Below, one piece after another: positions 14,403 through 21,430 of a stretch of DNA of 21,430 bases (within the stretch, counting starts at the first letter, position 1; each line of letters opens with the position of its first letter). The notes below the pieces were generated by a model. The model searched no databases. It saw nothing but the letters and a program-made list of their open reading frames with translations, and was not told the DNA's origin. The stretch lies in contig JASHVB010000854.1 of the NCBI GenBank assembly GCA_030039695.1, positions 1 through 21,430 on the forward strand, written 5' to 3'. The stretch is from Acetobacteraceae bacterium. Its GTDB lineage: Bacteria; Pseudomonadota; Alphaproteobacteria; Acetobacterales; Acetobacteraceae. The translations under genes were made by a program, and so were the position numbers.

Positions 14403-16054
14403 ACTTCCCTCTCACGGTCGTGACGCTCGCTGGCTCGGCGGCGCTTCTGTTGTGGGGTGTCCGGATGGTTCAAACGGGCGTGCAGCGCGCCTCCGGGGCG
14501 AAGCTTCGCAGCACTTTGGGCCACACACTGCAGAACCGTTTCAAGGCGTTCCTCGCGGGGGCGGGCGTGACCGCCATCCTGCAGAGCAGCACGGCAACGG
14601 GCCTCATGGTCACCGGGTTCGCGGCAGGCGGGCTTGTCGAGCTCGTGCCAGCACTGGCCGTCATGCTGGGCGCCAATGTCGGCACGACGCTGATCGTTCA
14701 AGTGCTTTCGTTTAACGTCAACGAAGCCGCACCCGCCCTCATCCTGGTCGGCGTGATCATGTTTCGGCGGGCAACAGCCGGCCCGCGGGACTTCGGCCGT
14801 GTGCTGATCGGCTTGGGCCTCATCCTGATGGCACTCAATCAGTTCGTGGAGGCGCTGTCGCCCTACGAAAGCGTGCCAATGCTCAGTCAGCTTCTCGGCG
14901 CTATATCCACTCAGCCCTTGCTGGACTTGCTTCTCGCGGCGGGGTTTACCTGGGCCGTTCACTCGAGCGTGGCCGTTGTGCTGGTCATTATGTCTTTTGC
15001 CGCCAACGGGACGGTCCCACCGGATGCGGCCTTTGCGCTGGTGCTTGGCGCGAATCTCGGAACCGCGATCAATCCGGTGCTCGAAGGTGCGACCGGCGAC
15101 GATCCAGCGGCGCGGCGTGTGCCCCTTGGCAATCTTGTCAATCGCGTCATCGGTGTCGCGGTCGCCCTTTTTCTGCTGCCTCACATCAGCCCCTGGTTGG
15201 CGCATTTCGATCGAGACAGCGGACGGGCGGTTGCCGACTTTCACACGGCTTTCAATCTCGTGCTGGCGGTCCTTTTTCTCCCGTTGCTCGATCCCTATGC
15301 CGCCCTGCTGCGGCGCTGGCTGCCGGCACGCGTAGATCCGGCGGACCCGAGCCGCCCCCTGTATCTCGATCCCGCGGCCCGCGAGGCACCGATGGTCGCT
15401 TTGGGAGGCACTGGACGCGAGGCGCTTCGGCTGGCCGATGTACTGGAAACCATGTTGACCGGCCTGCGCGATGCCCTCGAGAGAGATGACCGCAAACTCG
15501 TCGCCGAGACGCGGCACCTCGATAGCATCATCGATAAGCTGAATACCGCGATCAAGGCGTATATCGCGTCGCTGGACGCGGGTGCACTCAGCGACGCCGA
15601 TCATCACCGCGTGCGAGAAATCCTCGCCTTTACCACGAACATGGAGCAGGCAGCCGACATCGTGGCGAAGGACCTGCTCGGGATTGTCAGCAAGAAGATC
15701 AAGCGCGGTTTGTCGTTTTCTGAAAGCGGCCAGGCGGATCTCATGCAACTCCTCGACCGCCTGTCGGCGAATGCGCGAACCGCGGCGTCGCTGTTCATGA
15801 CCGGTGACGAGCGGGCCGCGAGGCTTTTGGCGAGCGAGAAGGAGACATTCCGCAGCCTGGAGGCGTTGGCAACCGAAGCACACTTCGAGCGCCTGCGTTC
15901 GGGGCGCATCGATACGGCCGAGACAACCGCCCTGCACTTGGACGCCTTGCGATACCTCAAGACCGTCAACGCTCATCTGGTCGCTGGTGCCGCATATCCG
16001 CTGTTGGAGAGCAAGGGCGAGCTGCTGGCCAGCCGGTTGCGCCATGAAACGTAA
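14399..16054 (+). CDS. Na/Pi cotransporter family protein with PhoU-like C-terminus
   Basis: A 551-aa inner-membrane protein. Two inverted transport repeats are visible. The first has QSSTAT (62-67) and GANVGTT (91-97); the second has HSSVAVVLVIMSFAANG (188-204) and GANLGTAINP (217-226). These are the hallmark QSS and GANxGT motifs of the NptA/PNaS family. About eight hydrophobic segments cover residues 1-310. The last 200 residues are a soluble helical PhoU-like domain (residues 345-551, for example LADVLETMLTGLRDALERDD and ILAFTTNMEQAADIVAKDLL). The family imports phosphate with sodium, and the PhoU-like part may gate it. Translation probably depends on coupling, as the local ribosome binding site is weak. 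Confidence 0.93.
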   Translation: MNFPLTVVTLAGSAALLLWGVRMVQTGVQRASGAKLRSTLGHTLQNRFKAFLAGAGVTAILQSSTATGLMVTGFAAGGLVELVPALAVMLGANVGTTLIVQVLSFNVNEAAPALILVGVIMFRRATAGPRDFGRVLIGLGLILMALNQFVEALSPYESVPMLSQLLGAISTQPLLDLLLAAGFTWAVHSSVAVVLVIMSFAANGTVPPDAAFALVLGANLGTAINPVLEGATGDDPAARRVPLGNLVNRVIGVAVALFLLPHISPWLAHFDRDSGRAVADFHTAFNLVLAVLFLPLLDPYAALLRRWLPARVDPADPSRPLYLDPAAREAPMVALGGTGREALRLADVLETMLTGLRDALERDDRKLVAETRHLDSIIDKLNTAIKAYIASLDAGALSDADHHRVREILAFTTNMEQAADIVAKDLLGIVSKKIKRGLSFSESGQADLMQLLDRLSANARTAASLFMTGDERAARLLASEKETFRSLEALATEAHFERLRSGRIDTAETTALHLDALRYLKTVNAHLVAGAAYPLLESKGELLASRLRHET

Positions 16055-16533
16055 TGCTACCGATCGGAAACATGGCCGAGACGACAGCACGCGAGTCGGG
16101 GCCAAAGTCCGACCGATCCGTTCAAGCCAGGCCGGAGCAGAGAGCCGCCTCGGTCGACGCTCAAGAGGATGGATACCAGGAGCACCAGCATGAAGACCAG
16201 CATGAAGGCCAGTGCCTTGCCGACCGAGTGCGATCAGACGAACCTTGCTTGCTCTGTTGACGTTGAAGCTAAAGGCCGGACTCTGCGAGAGGATCGGCAC
16301 GATTTCAGGTAAAGACGGGACTCCGGGAGTGCGCCGGGCGATCGCTCGGCACTGGTCAAGGTGCGCGCTTTCGACTCGGCACCGTAACGAGTCCGGGGTT
16401 TACGTGCAACGTCCGGCCTTGACCGAGTTACGACAAACTCATTTCACAGATTCGTTCTACACGATCGCTCTGCGCGCCCGCATCTCTTTCTTGAGACCGC
16501 CAGGTTCTGATCCTGGGCGTAGTTAAGCAACCA
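16055..16533. other. stretch without a confident gene
   Basis: About 480 nt after the transporter. Open frames exist on both strands but have poor codon pattern and no ribosome binding site. One minus-strand frame near 16202-16065 begins with a hydrophobic run (MLVFMLVLLVSILLSVD) and could encode a tiny membrane peptide; the evidence is too thin to call it. No terminator with a T-run was seen. Confidence 0.35.
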
Positions 16534-16600
16534 ATGGAGACAATCACAGTTGAAGGTGCGGGCGTGCAATTCGCTGCACTGCCCTTCAGGATCAGTTCAC
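16534..16600 (+). pseudogene. 5' remnant of a Nudix hydrolase gene
   Basis: The frame reads METITVEGAGVQFAALPFRI, then SSPIS. VQFAALPFRI is identical to the core start of the Nudix protein at 7230-6751, and the DNA is also alike (GGCGTGCAATT versus GGCGTGCAATTC, and CCCTTCAGGATC in both). After about 16600 the similarity ends, and neither PKGWP nor the Nudix helix follows. This is a truncated paralogue whose remaining body is missing. Confidence 0.55.
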
Positions 16601-16712
16601 CAATCTCGCCAATCCTCCAGGTGTCGGTCTCGGTTGCCTGCCGGTCGAATGTCCATGGTAGAGTCCAGGACGGGAGAGGACCGAGGCCAGCTACCGGACA
16701 AAGGGGGAAGCG

Positions 16713-17651
16713 ATGCGCGCAGTTGGACTATTCACTCATGGCGGTCCTGAAGTTCTCCAGGTCGTCGAAGTGCCCGAAGTTCACGCCGGCCCAGGGCAGG
16801 TGCGGATCCGCGTCCATGCTGCGACGGTCAACCCGACCGACGTCGGGGCCCGCAACGGCTCGCGCGCCGAGCAGCAGAAGGCCGATCCGCCGCCCTACGT
16901 GCCGGGGATGGAGGCGGCGGGGATCGTCGATGAGGTAGGCAGCGACGTTCCTGACAGACTCAAGATCGGCGATGCTGTGATCGCGATCGTGGTTCCGAAG
17001 GGCAGCCATGGTGCGTATCGCGAGCAGATAGTGCTCGACGTCCGATCGGTCGTGCGCGCGCCTGTCGGAAAGACCCATGCCGAGGCCGCTACCCTGCCGA
17101 TGAACGGGCTGACGGCCCGCCTGTCGCTTGATCTGCTCAAGTTGTCTCCGGGTCAGGTCATCGCCGTGACCGGCGCGGCGGGCGCTTATGGCGGCTATAT
17201 CGTCCAGCTCGCCAAAGCCGAGGGGCTGACGGTCATCGCCGATGCCTCCGAGAAGGACGAAAAGCTGGTCGCGTCCCTCGGCGCCGACATCGTCGTTCGA
17301 AGGGGCGATGACGTCGCGTCGCGGATTCGCGAGCACTTCCCTCGAGGTGTCGATGGGCTTGCGGACGGCGCGGTGCTCAACGAGCTTGTTATCCCCGCAG
17401 TTCGCGATGGCGGCGCCTTCACCGCCGTCCGCGGCTTCCAGGGCATCCCGCAGCGGGATATCCGCTTCACGACGACCTTCGTGCGCTCCTATGCGCAGGA
17501 ATGGGAGAAGCTTGATCGGCTCCGGCAACTGGTCGAGGATAGGAAGATCACGCTTCGCGTGGCGGAGGTCTATCCGCTGGAAAGGGCCGCCGAGGCCCAT
17601 CGCCGCCTGGAGGCCGGTGGGACGAGAGGACGGCTGGTCATCCAATTCTGA
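16713..17651 (+). CDS. NADPH:quinone-oxidoreductase-like protein (zinc-independent MDR family)
   Basis: A 312-aa protein with GGGGGAAG just upstream of ATG. The N-terminal GroES-like half ([20 protein letters not shown], then [12 protein letters not shown] and [20 protein letters not shown]) is followed by the Rossmann half with [16 protein letters not shown] (153-168). It ends [24 protein letters not shown], the usual tail of this family. The catalytic and structural zinc ligands of true alcohol dehydrogenases are absent, as in quinone or enone reductases. It probably reduces quinones or alpha,beta-unsaturated carbonyls with NADPH in the cytosol. It stands alone with its own upstream region, and TTGCCT and TAGAGT at about 16634-16665 are a possible promoter with a long 19-bp spacer. 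Confidence 0.9.
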   Translation: MRAVGLFTHGGPEVLQVVEVPEVHAGPGQVRIRVHAATVNPTDVGARNGSRAEQQKADPPPYVPGMEAAGIVDEVGSDVPDRLKIGDAVIAIVVPKGSHGAYREQIVLDVRSVVRAPVGKTHAEAATLPMNGLTARLSLDLLKLSPGQVIAVTGAAGAYGGYIVQLAKAEGLTVIADASEKDEKLVASLGADIVVRRGDDVASRIREHFPRGVDGLADGAVLNELVIPAVRDGGAFTAVRGFQGIPQRDIRFTTTFVRSYAQEWEKLDRLRQLVEDRKITLRVAEVYPLERAAEAHRRLEAGGTRGRLVIQF

Positions 17652-18057
17652 TCTGGAAGGACAATGTCGTCTTCACTTAAACGCCGGATCAGCGGGTCGG
17701 ATAGATCAAGCAGTTAGCGATCTCGTTTTCAAACCGGACAAGAGCTTCCCTACCTCTCTTCATGGCTCGTCCCCCCTGTGCGTTGAGGAAAGACCCGGAC
17801 TTTTCAAGTAACCCTCGTTCGTTCCCGCACACGCGGGACGAGTCAAAATGCCGCCTGATGTGTTGCAGAATAAGCGTGAGCGCCCGCATTTTTCCGGGCT
17901 CCGAGAATGGCCACATTCTTCGATTCCATGTTGCGGAAATAGAGGGCAGGGCGACAATCGCTCTATGCATCGTGGGGCTAGCCGTATGTAGCTGTAGCCA
18001 CCGAAAGCTCGCAAGGGGGTTGACTGCTACGCGAGTCATCAATGCGGACCTCTGGAA
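17652..18057. other. stretch without a confident gene, lower GC
   Basis: About 400 nt. Short frames on the minus strand (for example MESKNVAILGARKNAGAHAY, ending near 17850) look protein-like but are too short to name. TCCCGCACACGCGGGA at about 17823-17838 is a perfect 6-bp stem that could be a processed or regulatory hairpin; no T-run follows. The base composition suggests transferred or mobile-element-derived DNA. Confidence 0.35.
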
Positions 18058-18297
18058 CTACCTGGTGGCGTACGGTTCACCAGCGCCGGTTCCGACATAG
18101 ATCATACCGCTGCTGCCCGTCGGCGGACCTGCGACAGGACTGGTTAGGATATGGCGGCGCTCGCCGGTCACCCGATCGAGCAACCATAGGCCATTCTGAC
18201 AGCAGATCAGGATTTGCCGGCCGTTTTCCGACAGCGACAGAATACCCATCTCGGTCATGTCGATACGACATTGCAGCGTGCCATGCGTGATGTCTGG
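18058..18297 (-). pseudogene. possible C-terminal fragment of a PilV-like or tail-tip protein
   Basis: The frame is open from a TAA near 18300 to a stop at 18058 and reads ITHGTLQCRIDMTEMGILSL, SENGRQILICCQNGLWLLDR, and ends GMIYVGTGAGEPYATR. The pattern of a Cys, a short beta segment, then LxCQNGxW resembles the C-terminal modules of type IV pilus tip proteins (PilV) whose variable ends are swapped by shufflons. No ribosome binding site and no upstream pilin part are present, so it looks like a stranded fragment. This is a resemblance I recall, not a verified match. Confidence 0.3.
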
Positions 18298-18317
18298 TTA
18301 GCCTAACACGGGCTGAC

Positions 18318-18337
18318 GGGGAGCCGCGAGACTCCCC
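18318..18337. terminator. hairpin GGGGAG-n8-CTCCCC
   Basis: A perfect 6-bp GC stem with an 8-nt loop lies 55 nt before the start of the hypothetical gene at 18392. No T-run follows on either strand, so intrinsic termination is doubtful; it may be a boundary structure of the inserted DNA. Confidence 0.25.
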
Positions 18338-18391
18338 TCCGACGTTCCGCTACCGTGGGAATTGTCACACCTAGCCAGGAAGCGAATCGGC

Positions 18392-19099
18392 ATGGCTCAA
18401 TATCATCTTCACCCGCTCGACGACTGTCGCGAGTGGACACGGCGGGCAAGTAAACATATTGCTGAATTCAAAGATATGCTTGAGGCTGCGAGAATCCAGC
18501 AGGCGAACGCTGTCCCCCTCAACTTTGACCCTAACCCCCCTCATGAATGGCTCCTCGCAGTCCCACCCGAAACCTTGTATGGAATGCAATTCAGCGTGGT
18601 AGTCGGGGAAATCTGTTATAATCTCAGGTCTGCGCTGGACTACCTCGTATTTCACCTTGCTGAACTCGATTCCAGAATTCAGCAAGAGGGAACGCAATTT
18701 CCAATTGTAGACACGAGAAAGCTCTTCCAAGATCGGATAGCTACTTGGATGAAGGGCATCAACAGCAGCCACGTCGCAGTCTTGGAGCGGCTTCAACCGT
18801 ACAATGGTTGCAACTGGTCGAAGCGGCTCCGCGACCTCTCCAACCCAGACAAGCATCGCGAATTGGTCCGGCACATAGGTGAGAGCAGAATCACCGTCCA
18901 TTTGGAGGAAGGGAAGAACCTCTCTGGAATTCACGGCGTGGTGCGTCAAGCAACCCATCCCACCCGCGGGGTGGTGGATGTGAAGGTCCACGTCGCCTTG
19001 GGCGTAGCGTTCAGCGACGGATCGCCTGTCGTACAGACGATCGAGGAAATCCAAGCGGGCGTTGCTCACACACTTGCTGATTTCAACCCGAGTTTCTAG
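18392..19099 (+). CDS. conserved hypothetical protein, helical (235 aa)
   Basis: The start is placed at ATG 18392 (MAQYHLHPLDDCREWTRRAS) with AGGAAG 9-10 nt upstream; an in-frame GTG at 18362 gives 10 more residues. An N-terminal helical bundle contains EICYNLRSALDYLVFHLAEL, followed by EGTQFPIVDT, LERLQPYN and LSNPDKHRELV, then a beta-rich C-terminal part. The NLRSALDxLV plus DKHR pair marks a family of uncharacterised bacterial proteins found singly in many genomes. A HEPN-like bundle is possible, but the canonical R-x4-6-H is not seen. GC is clearly lower than in flanking genes, suggesting acquisition. No partner gene is adjacent. Confidence 0.75.
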   Translation: MAQYHLHPLDDCREWTRRASKHIAEFKDMLEAARIQQANAVPLNFDPNPPHEWLLAVPPETLYGMQFSVVVGEICYNLRSALDYLVFHLAELDSRIQQEGTQFPIVDTRKLFQDRIATWMKGINSSHVAVLERLQPYNGCNWSKRLRDLSNPDKHRELVRHIGESRITVHLEEGKNLSGIHGVVRQATHPTRGVVDVKVHVALGVAFSDGSPVVQTIEEIQAGVAHTLADFNPSF

Positions 19100-19346
19100 C
19101 GCAGAATTTGGGGCATCCGCGCAAGGCCCCGTAGTCGTCAGCCTGTCACGCTCTACTATTCCAGTACTCGTAGTGCTGCTTTGTCGAAAGGATGATTGGG
19201 ATCCTTTGGCTTGACGCTAGACTGTCTGACGGACGCCGCGTTCACCGGGTCAGTCAAATTGACGAATGTTCAATGCCTAACCCAGATTTTTTCATGCCGA
19301 GAATAATTCCGTTGCATCAAGCAGAGGTTCACGGTATCGTGTGCTC
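19100..19346. promoter_or_regulatory. intergenic stretch upstream of lipoprotein gene
   Basis: AAAGGAT-n7-ATCCTTT (19187-19207) is a perfect 7-bp stem after the hypothetical gene, without a T-run. TTGACG occurs twice (about 19212 and 19259) and could be a -35 element for the lipoprotein gene. Nothing else recognised. Confidence 0.35.
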
Positions 19347-19601
19347 ATGTCACGCGTAGTTTTCTTGCTGGCACTGTTGCTTGGTGCCTGTGCCGCACAA
19401 CCGCCACCCCATGCCGACCTATCACCAGCAACCGTGCGGACCGCATGGCTAAGCAAGGGCCGGTACGTGTGGCAACCGCTAGTGCCGGCTGTGCCGCCCG
19501 TGAAGCCAGCAAAGAGAGATCCCACAACCCCGATCGCGACTGTTCCGCGCGTTCTCGCGTGCGATCTTACCGGCTTCAATGGTGGCTGTGCGACCTACTG
19601 A
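19347..19601 (+). CDS. small lipoprotein, possibly truncated by the adjacent IS
   Basis: An 84-aa protein with a lipoprotein signal: MSRVVFLLALLLGAC with lipobox LGA-C15, then a Pro-rich extracytoplasmic part and a C-terminal CDLTGFNGGCATY whose two Cys could pair. It would be lipid-anchored in the outer or inner membrane. The ATG at 19347 has no clear ribosome binding site. The TGA stop (19599-19601) lies exactly where the IS5-type element begins, so the original C-terminus may have been different. With the sequence beyond the IS, the frame could read through TTA for about ten more codons. The family is not recognised. Confidence 0.6.
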   Translation: MSRVVFLLALLLGACAAQPPPHADLSPATVRTAWLSKGRYVWQPLVPAVPPVKPAKRDPTTPIATVPRVLACDLTGFNGGCATY

Positions 19602-20660
19602 GAGCCTGACTCGAATCGATCTGGCAACACGACCGCCTAGATTCCACGTGTGAATCCGATCCCCCACTGGCGTTCAGGCGGCCGCCAGACGACGCGACAT
19701 CGGCTTGACGCTCGCGATATAGAGCCATGCCACGACGCTTTCCATGGTTGCTTCCACATCCTTGGCCAAACGTCGGTTGCGGTTGAGCCATGCAAAGGTA
19801 CGTTCAACGACCCAACGCCGGGGCAACAGAACAAACCCCTTGGCAACATCCGACCGCTGGACGATCTCGATCGTCCAGTCGCCGAGATCTTTCAGTACAT
19901 CCTGCAGCTTGTCGCCGGCGTAGCCACCATCGGCGAAGACGTGGCGCAGCCAGGGAAATGAACTGCCTATTCGGGCCAGCAGAGTGGGTGCGCCGTCGCG
20001 ATCCTGAATATCCGCCGGGTGCACAATCATCCCGACCGGCAGGCCAATGGTGTCAGTGAGGATATGCCGTTTGCGGCCAAGGATCTTCTTGCCAGCGTCA
20101 TAGCCCCTCGGCCCGCCCGATTCGGTTGTCTTGACCGACTGGCTGTCGATCACGCCGGCTGTGGGTCTGGCTTCACGGCCTGCGGCTTCGCGCACCTCCA
20201 TCAAAAGTACATGATTGATCCGCTGCCATATCCCGCGGTCACGCCAATCATAAAAGTACCGCTGCACCGTCGAGTAGGGCGGGAAATCCTTTGGTAGCAT
20301 GCGCCATTGGCAGCCCGATTGGGCAATGTAATAGATGGCATTGACCGCATCTCGCAGGTTGACCTCGCGCGTCCGCCTCGCCGGTGGCGGTAGATGCGGT
20401 TCGATCAGCGCCCACTCTTCGTCGGTGGTGTCGCTTGCGTAGCGCAGCCCATCGCGCCGATACTTGGCGCGCGTGATTCCAGTCCAGGCCATGATCGGAT
20501 CCCTCGTTGTCTTTGCAAGCTCGAGAGAATCGTAGCTGCTGGAGTCATGCAACCCCGATTTACCGTCCACACCATGTTGGAACGAGCACGGCGGACACAA
20601 AATCGCCAAGAGCTTGAAGAGACTCAATTATTCATTGCTTAATCATTTCGAGTCAGCCTC
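19602..20660 (-). mobile_element. IS5-family insertion sequence, about 1.06 kb
   Basis: The ends carry inverted repeats: left GAGCCTGACTCGAATCGAT (19602-19620) and right, on the opposite strand, GAGGCTGACTCGAAATGAT (20642-20660), 16 of 19 identical. A single transposase gene fills the element. Flanks are TGA on the left and TTA on the right. Both fit the TNA target preference of IS5-group elements but are not identical, so there is no clean target duplication. This may reflect mutation or later recombination. Confidence 0.8.
19674..20492 (-). CDS. IS5-family transposase
   Basis: A 272-aa protein from the ATG at 20492 (MAWTGITRAKYRRDGLRYAS); the frame is open 45 codons further but the upstream part lies in the IS end and lacks motifs. 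It has the N-terminal DEEWALIEPHLPPPARRTRE region (DUF4096-like), AIYYIAQSGCQWRMLPKDFP, and a DDE catalytic core: first D in GVIDSQSVKTTE, second D in FADGGYAGD and E in VVERTFAWLNRNRRLAKD. GPRGYDAGKKILGRKRHILT is the family signature between them. The length and all catalytic residues are intact, so it is potentially active. Confidence 0.93.
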   Translation of the reverse strand: MAWTGITRAKYRRDGLRYASDTTDEEWALIEPHLPPPARRTREVNLRDAVNAIYYIAQSGCQWRMLPKDFPPYSTVQRYFYDWRDRGIWQRINHVLLMEVREAAGREARPTAGVIDSQSVKTTESGGPRGYDAGKKILGRKRHILTDTIGLPVGMIVHPADIQDRDGAPTLLARIGSSFPWLRHVFADGGYAGDKLQDVLKDLGDWTIEIVQRSDVAKGFVLLPRRWVVERTFAWLNRNRRLAKDVEATMESVVAWLYIASVKPMSRRLAAA

Positions 20661-21046
20661 TTAGCTGCCATCCGCAGCCGGGTCAGACGATGAACTCGCT
20701 GAGACTAGCGCCGTGTTGTTCCGTAATGCGTATGAGAAATGACCCTTATTTTGCGAGTCGCTGATTTAGCATCAGCGCGACAGCCGATGTACCGCGGGCG
20801 ATCTGGTGGAACAACCTTGAGCGCACCCTGTTGGCGGTGGAGGACCTGGATTGCCGCAAGTTGTTGGGCTGAGGGAACCGTCAATGCCGTCAACATCATC
20901 CAGGACAGAAATAATGTTCGGCGATGGCGCGATCGTCGGGCGTGGGTGAGGGCATTGGCCGAGCCGGGCAACAATGGCCATAATCGAAAATCCAGCAGGC
21001 CCGGCCCGGCGATGCGGGCCGGGGTGACCGAGGGAGGGAGGTTACC
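20661..21046. other. stretch between IS and secreted propeller gene
   Basis: About 390 nt without a confident gene. CGCTGAT-n5-ATCAGCG (20759-20777) is a perfect 7-bp stem, without a T-run. A minus-strand frame (MLTALTVPSAQQLAAIQVLH, about 20900 to 20705) is open but unrecognised. The last 50 nt form the leader of the next gene. Confidence 0.35.
21000..21023 (+). promoter_or_regulatory. GC-rich hairpin in the leader of the propeller gene
   Basis: CCCGGCCCG-GCGATG-CGGGCCGGG is a perfect 9-bp stem with a 6-nt loop, ending 23 nt before the ATG at 21047. No T-run follows. It could be the terminator of upstream transcription, a stabiliser or an attenuator. Confidence 0.45.
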
Positions 21047-21430
21047 ATGCGAGCTTTGGTCCTGTTCCTAGCCGCGGGTGTGCTCAGCACGACGACAGCG
21101 GCACATGCCCAGTACAAAGCCTGGGCGCTGTCCAAGTTCGACGATACGCCCGAGGGCCTGACGGTTGACAAGGACGGCAACTACTATGCGGCGCTGTTCC
21201 ACACCGGCAAGATCATGAAGGTGACGCCCGATGGCCATCAGGAACTGATCGCCACGGTCCCGCCGGGCCCCCACCATGGAGACACCGTCGGCGTCGAGCT
21301 TGACAAGAAAGGCAACCTGTACGTTGCCTACAAGCAGGATTCGCCGAGGTACGAGGCGAGCAACCTGACCGACCCATTCCACGCCGCCTGCCGCGACGTC
21401 AAAGTGACAGCCTCGGGCGTATACAAGATC
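21047..21430 (+). CDS. secreted beta-propeller protein (SMP-30/NHL-like), 5' part
   Basis: The gene runs off the window after 128 codons without a stop. GGGAGG lies 6-7 nt before ATG. The first 22 residues (MRALVLFLAAGVLSTTTAAHA) are a clear Sec signal peptide with an AHA cleavage site, so the product is periplasmic or secreted. The mature part has repeated propeller-blade units: FDDTPEGLTVDKDGNYYAAL followed by TGKIMKVTPDG, and GVELDKKGNLYVAYK. This resembles SMP-30/gluconolactonase and NHL-type propellers, which hydrolyse sugar lactones or bind ligands. No active-site assignment is possible from the partial sequence. Confidence 0.8.
   Translation, partial: MRALVLFLAAGVLSTTTAAHAQYKAWALSKFDDTPEGLTVDKDGNYYAALFHTGKIMKVTPDGHQELIATVPPGPHHGDTVGVELDKKGNLYVAYKQDSPRYEASNLTDPFHAACRDVKVTASGVYKI

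Noticed and set aside
16065..16202. Hydrophobic minus-strand micro-ORF (MLVFMLVLLVSILLSVD)
   Set aside because: No ribosome binding site, and the rest of the frame has no membrane-protein character. It partly reflects a short tandem repeat (ATGCTGGTCTTC-like).
14342..16300. 652-aa minus-strand open frame
   Set aside because: It is fully antisense to the Na/Pi cotransporter, which has clear family motifs. The antisense product is rich in Arg/Gln/His with no domain, a known artefact of high-GC third positions.
16728..17645. 305-aa minus-strand open frame
   Set aside because: Antisense to the quinone-oxidoreductase-like gene, with no motifs; same GC artefact.
17815..17845. Single CRISPR-repeat-like hairpin (TCCCGCACACGCGGGA)
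   Set aside because: It resembles the stem of type I-E repeats, but there is only one copy. There is no second copy at the expected 60-nt spacing, and no cas gene is in the window.
18371..19069. 232-aa minus-strand open frame
   Set aside because: Mirror of the hypothetical gene on the plus strand. The plus strand has a ribosome binding site and a recurring family motif; the mirror has neither.

Overview
The window is high-GC bacterial DNA. Its gene families (RppH-type Nudix, NtrC-like regulator, Na/Pi symporter with a PhoU-like tail, paired Usp domains, IS5 and IS630 elements) fit a proteobacterium. An alphaproteobacterium near Rhodospirillales/Acetobacterales is my best guess, but this is inferred from style and not from a marker gene. 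The right half and the 7.3-10 kb stretch look like accessory DNA: broken genes, transposase pieces and orphan fragments.

Region 1 (about 100-7230, all minus strand). A compact cluster reads right to left. An uncharacterised protein (apparently frameshifted, 4267 to 3261) is followed by one or two small ORFs, a dynamin-like GTPase (2895-1105) and a HEAT-like repeat protein (1095-241). Start/stop overlaps suggest one operon. Upstream on the same strand lie an RppH-type Nudix hydrolase with extra terminal segments, a PP2C protein phosphatase and a second Nudix hydrolase. A nearly identical 46-47 nt element sits 41-43 nt before the start of both the GTPase operon and the RppH-like gene. In both copies a short reading frame ends in the same peptide (PGDGVP plus one residue, then stop). 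This is the most interesting signal in the window, because it suggests a shared cis-acting leader.

Region 2 (about 7230-10130). This is a graveyard: a 74-codon gene broken by one base, an NTF2-like gene with an amber codon, a WYL regulator that has lost its DNA-binding half, two truncated IS630-type transposases abutting at about 9555, and an 18-bp direct repeat.

Region 3 (10141-16054). A two-component pair (histidine kinase, then NtrC-type regulator, ATGA overlap) is transcribed away from a universal stress protein and a Na/Pi cotransporter. The regulator lacks the GAFTGA loop needed to contact sigma-54. Three palindromes lie in the 5' part of the kinase ORF, two of them sharing one consensus 33 bp apart.

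Region 4 (16055-21430). This holds a 5' scrap of a second Nudix gene, an intact zinc-independent quinone-oxidoreductase-like gene, an unrecognised low-GC fragment, a possible pilin-tip (PilV-like) C-terminal fragment, an isolated conserved hypothetical gene, a small lipoprotein whose stop codon lies at the edge of an IS5-family element, that complete-looking IS, and the first 128 codons of a secreted beta-propeller (SMP-30/NHL-like) protein that runs off the end. No rRNA, tRNA, CRISPR array or replication origin was recognised.
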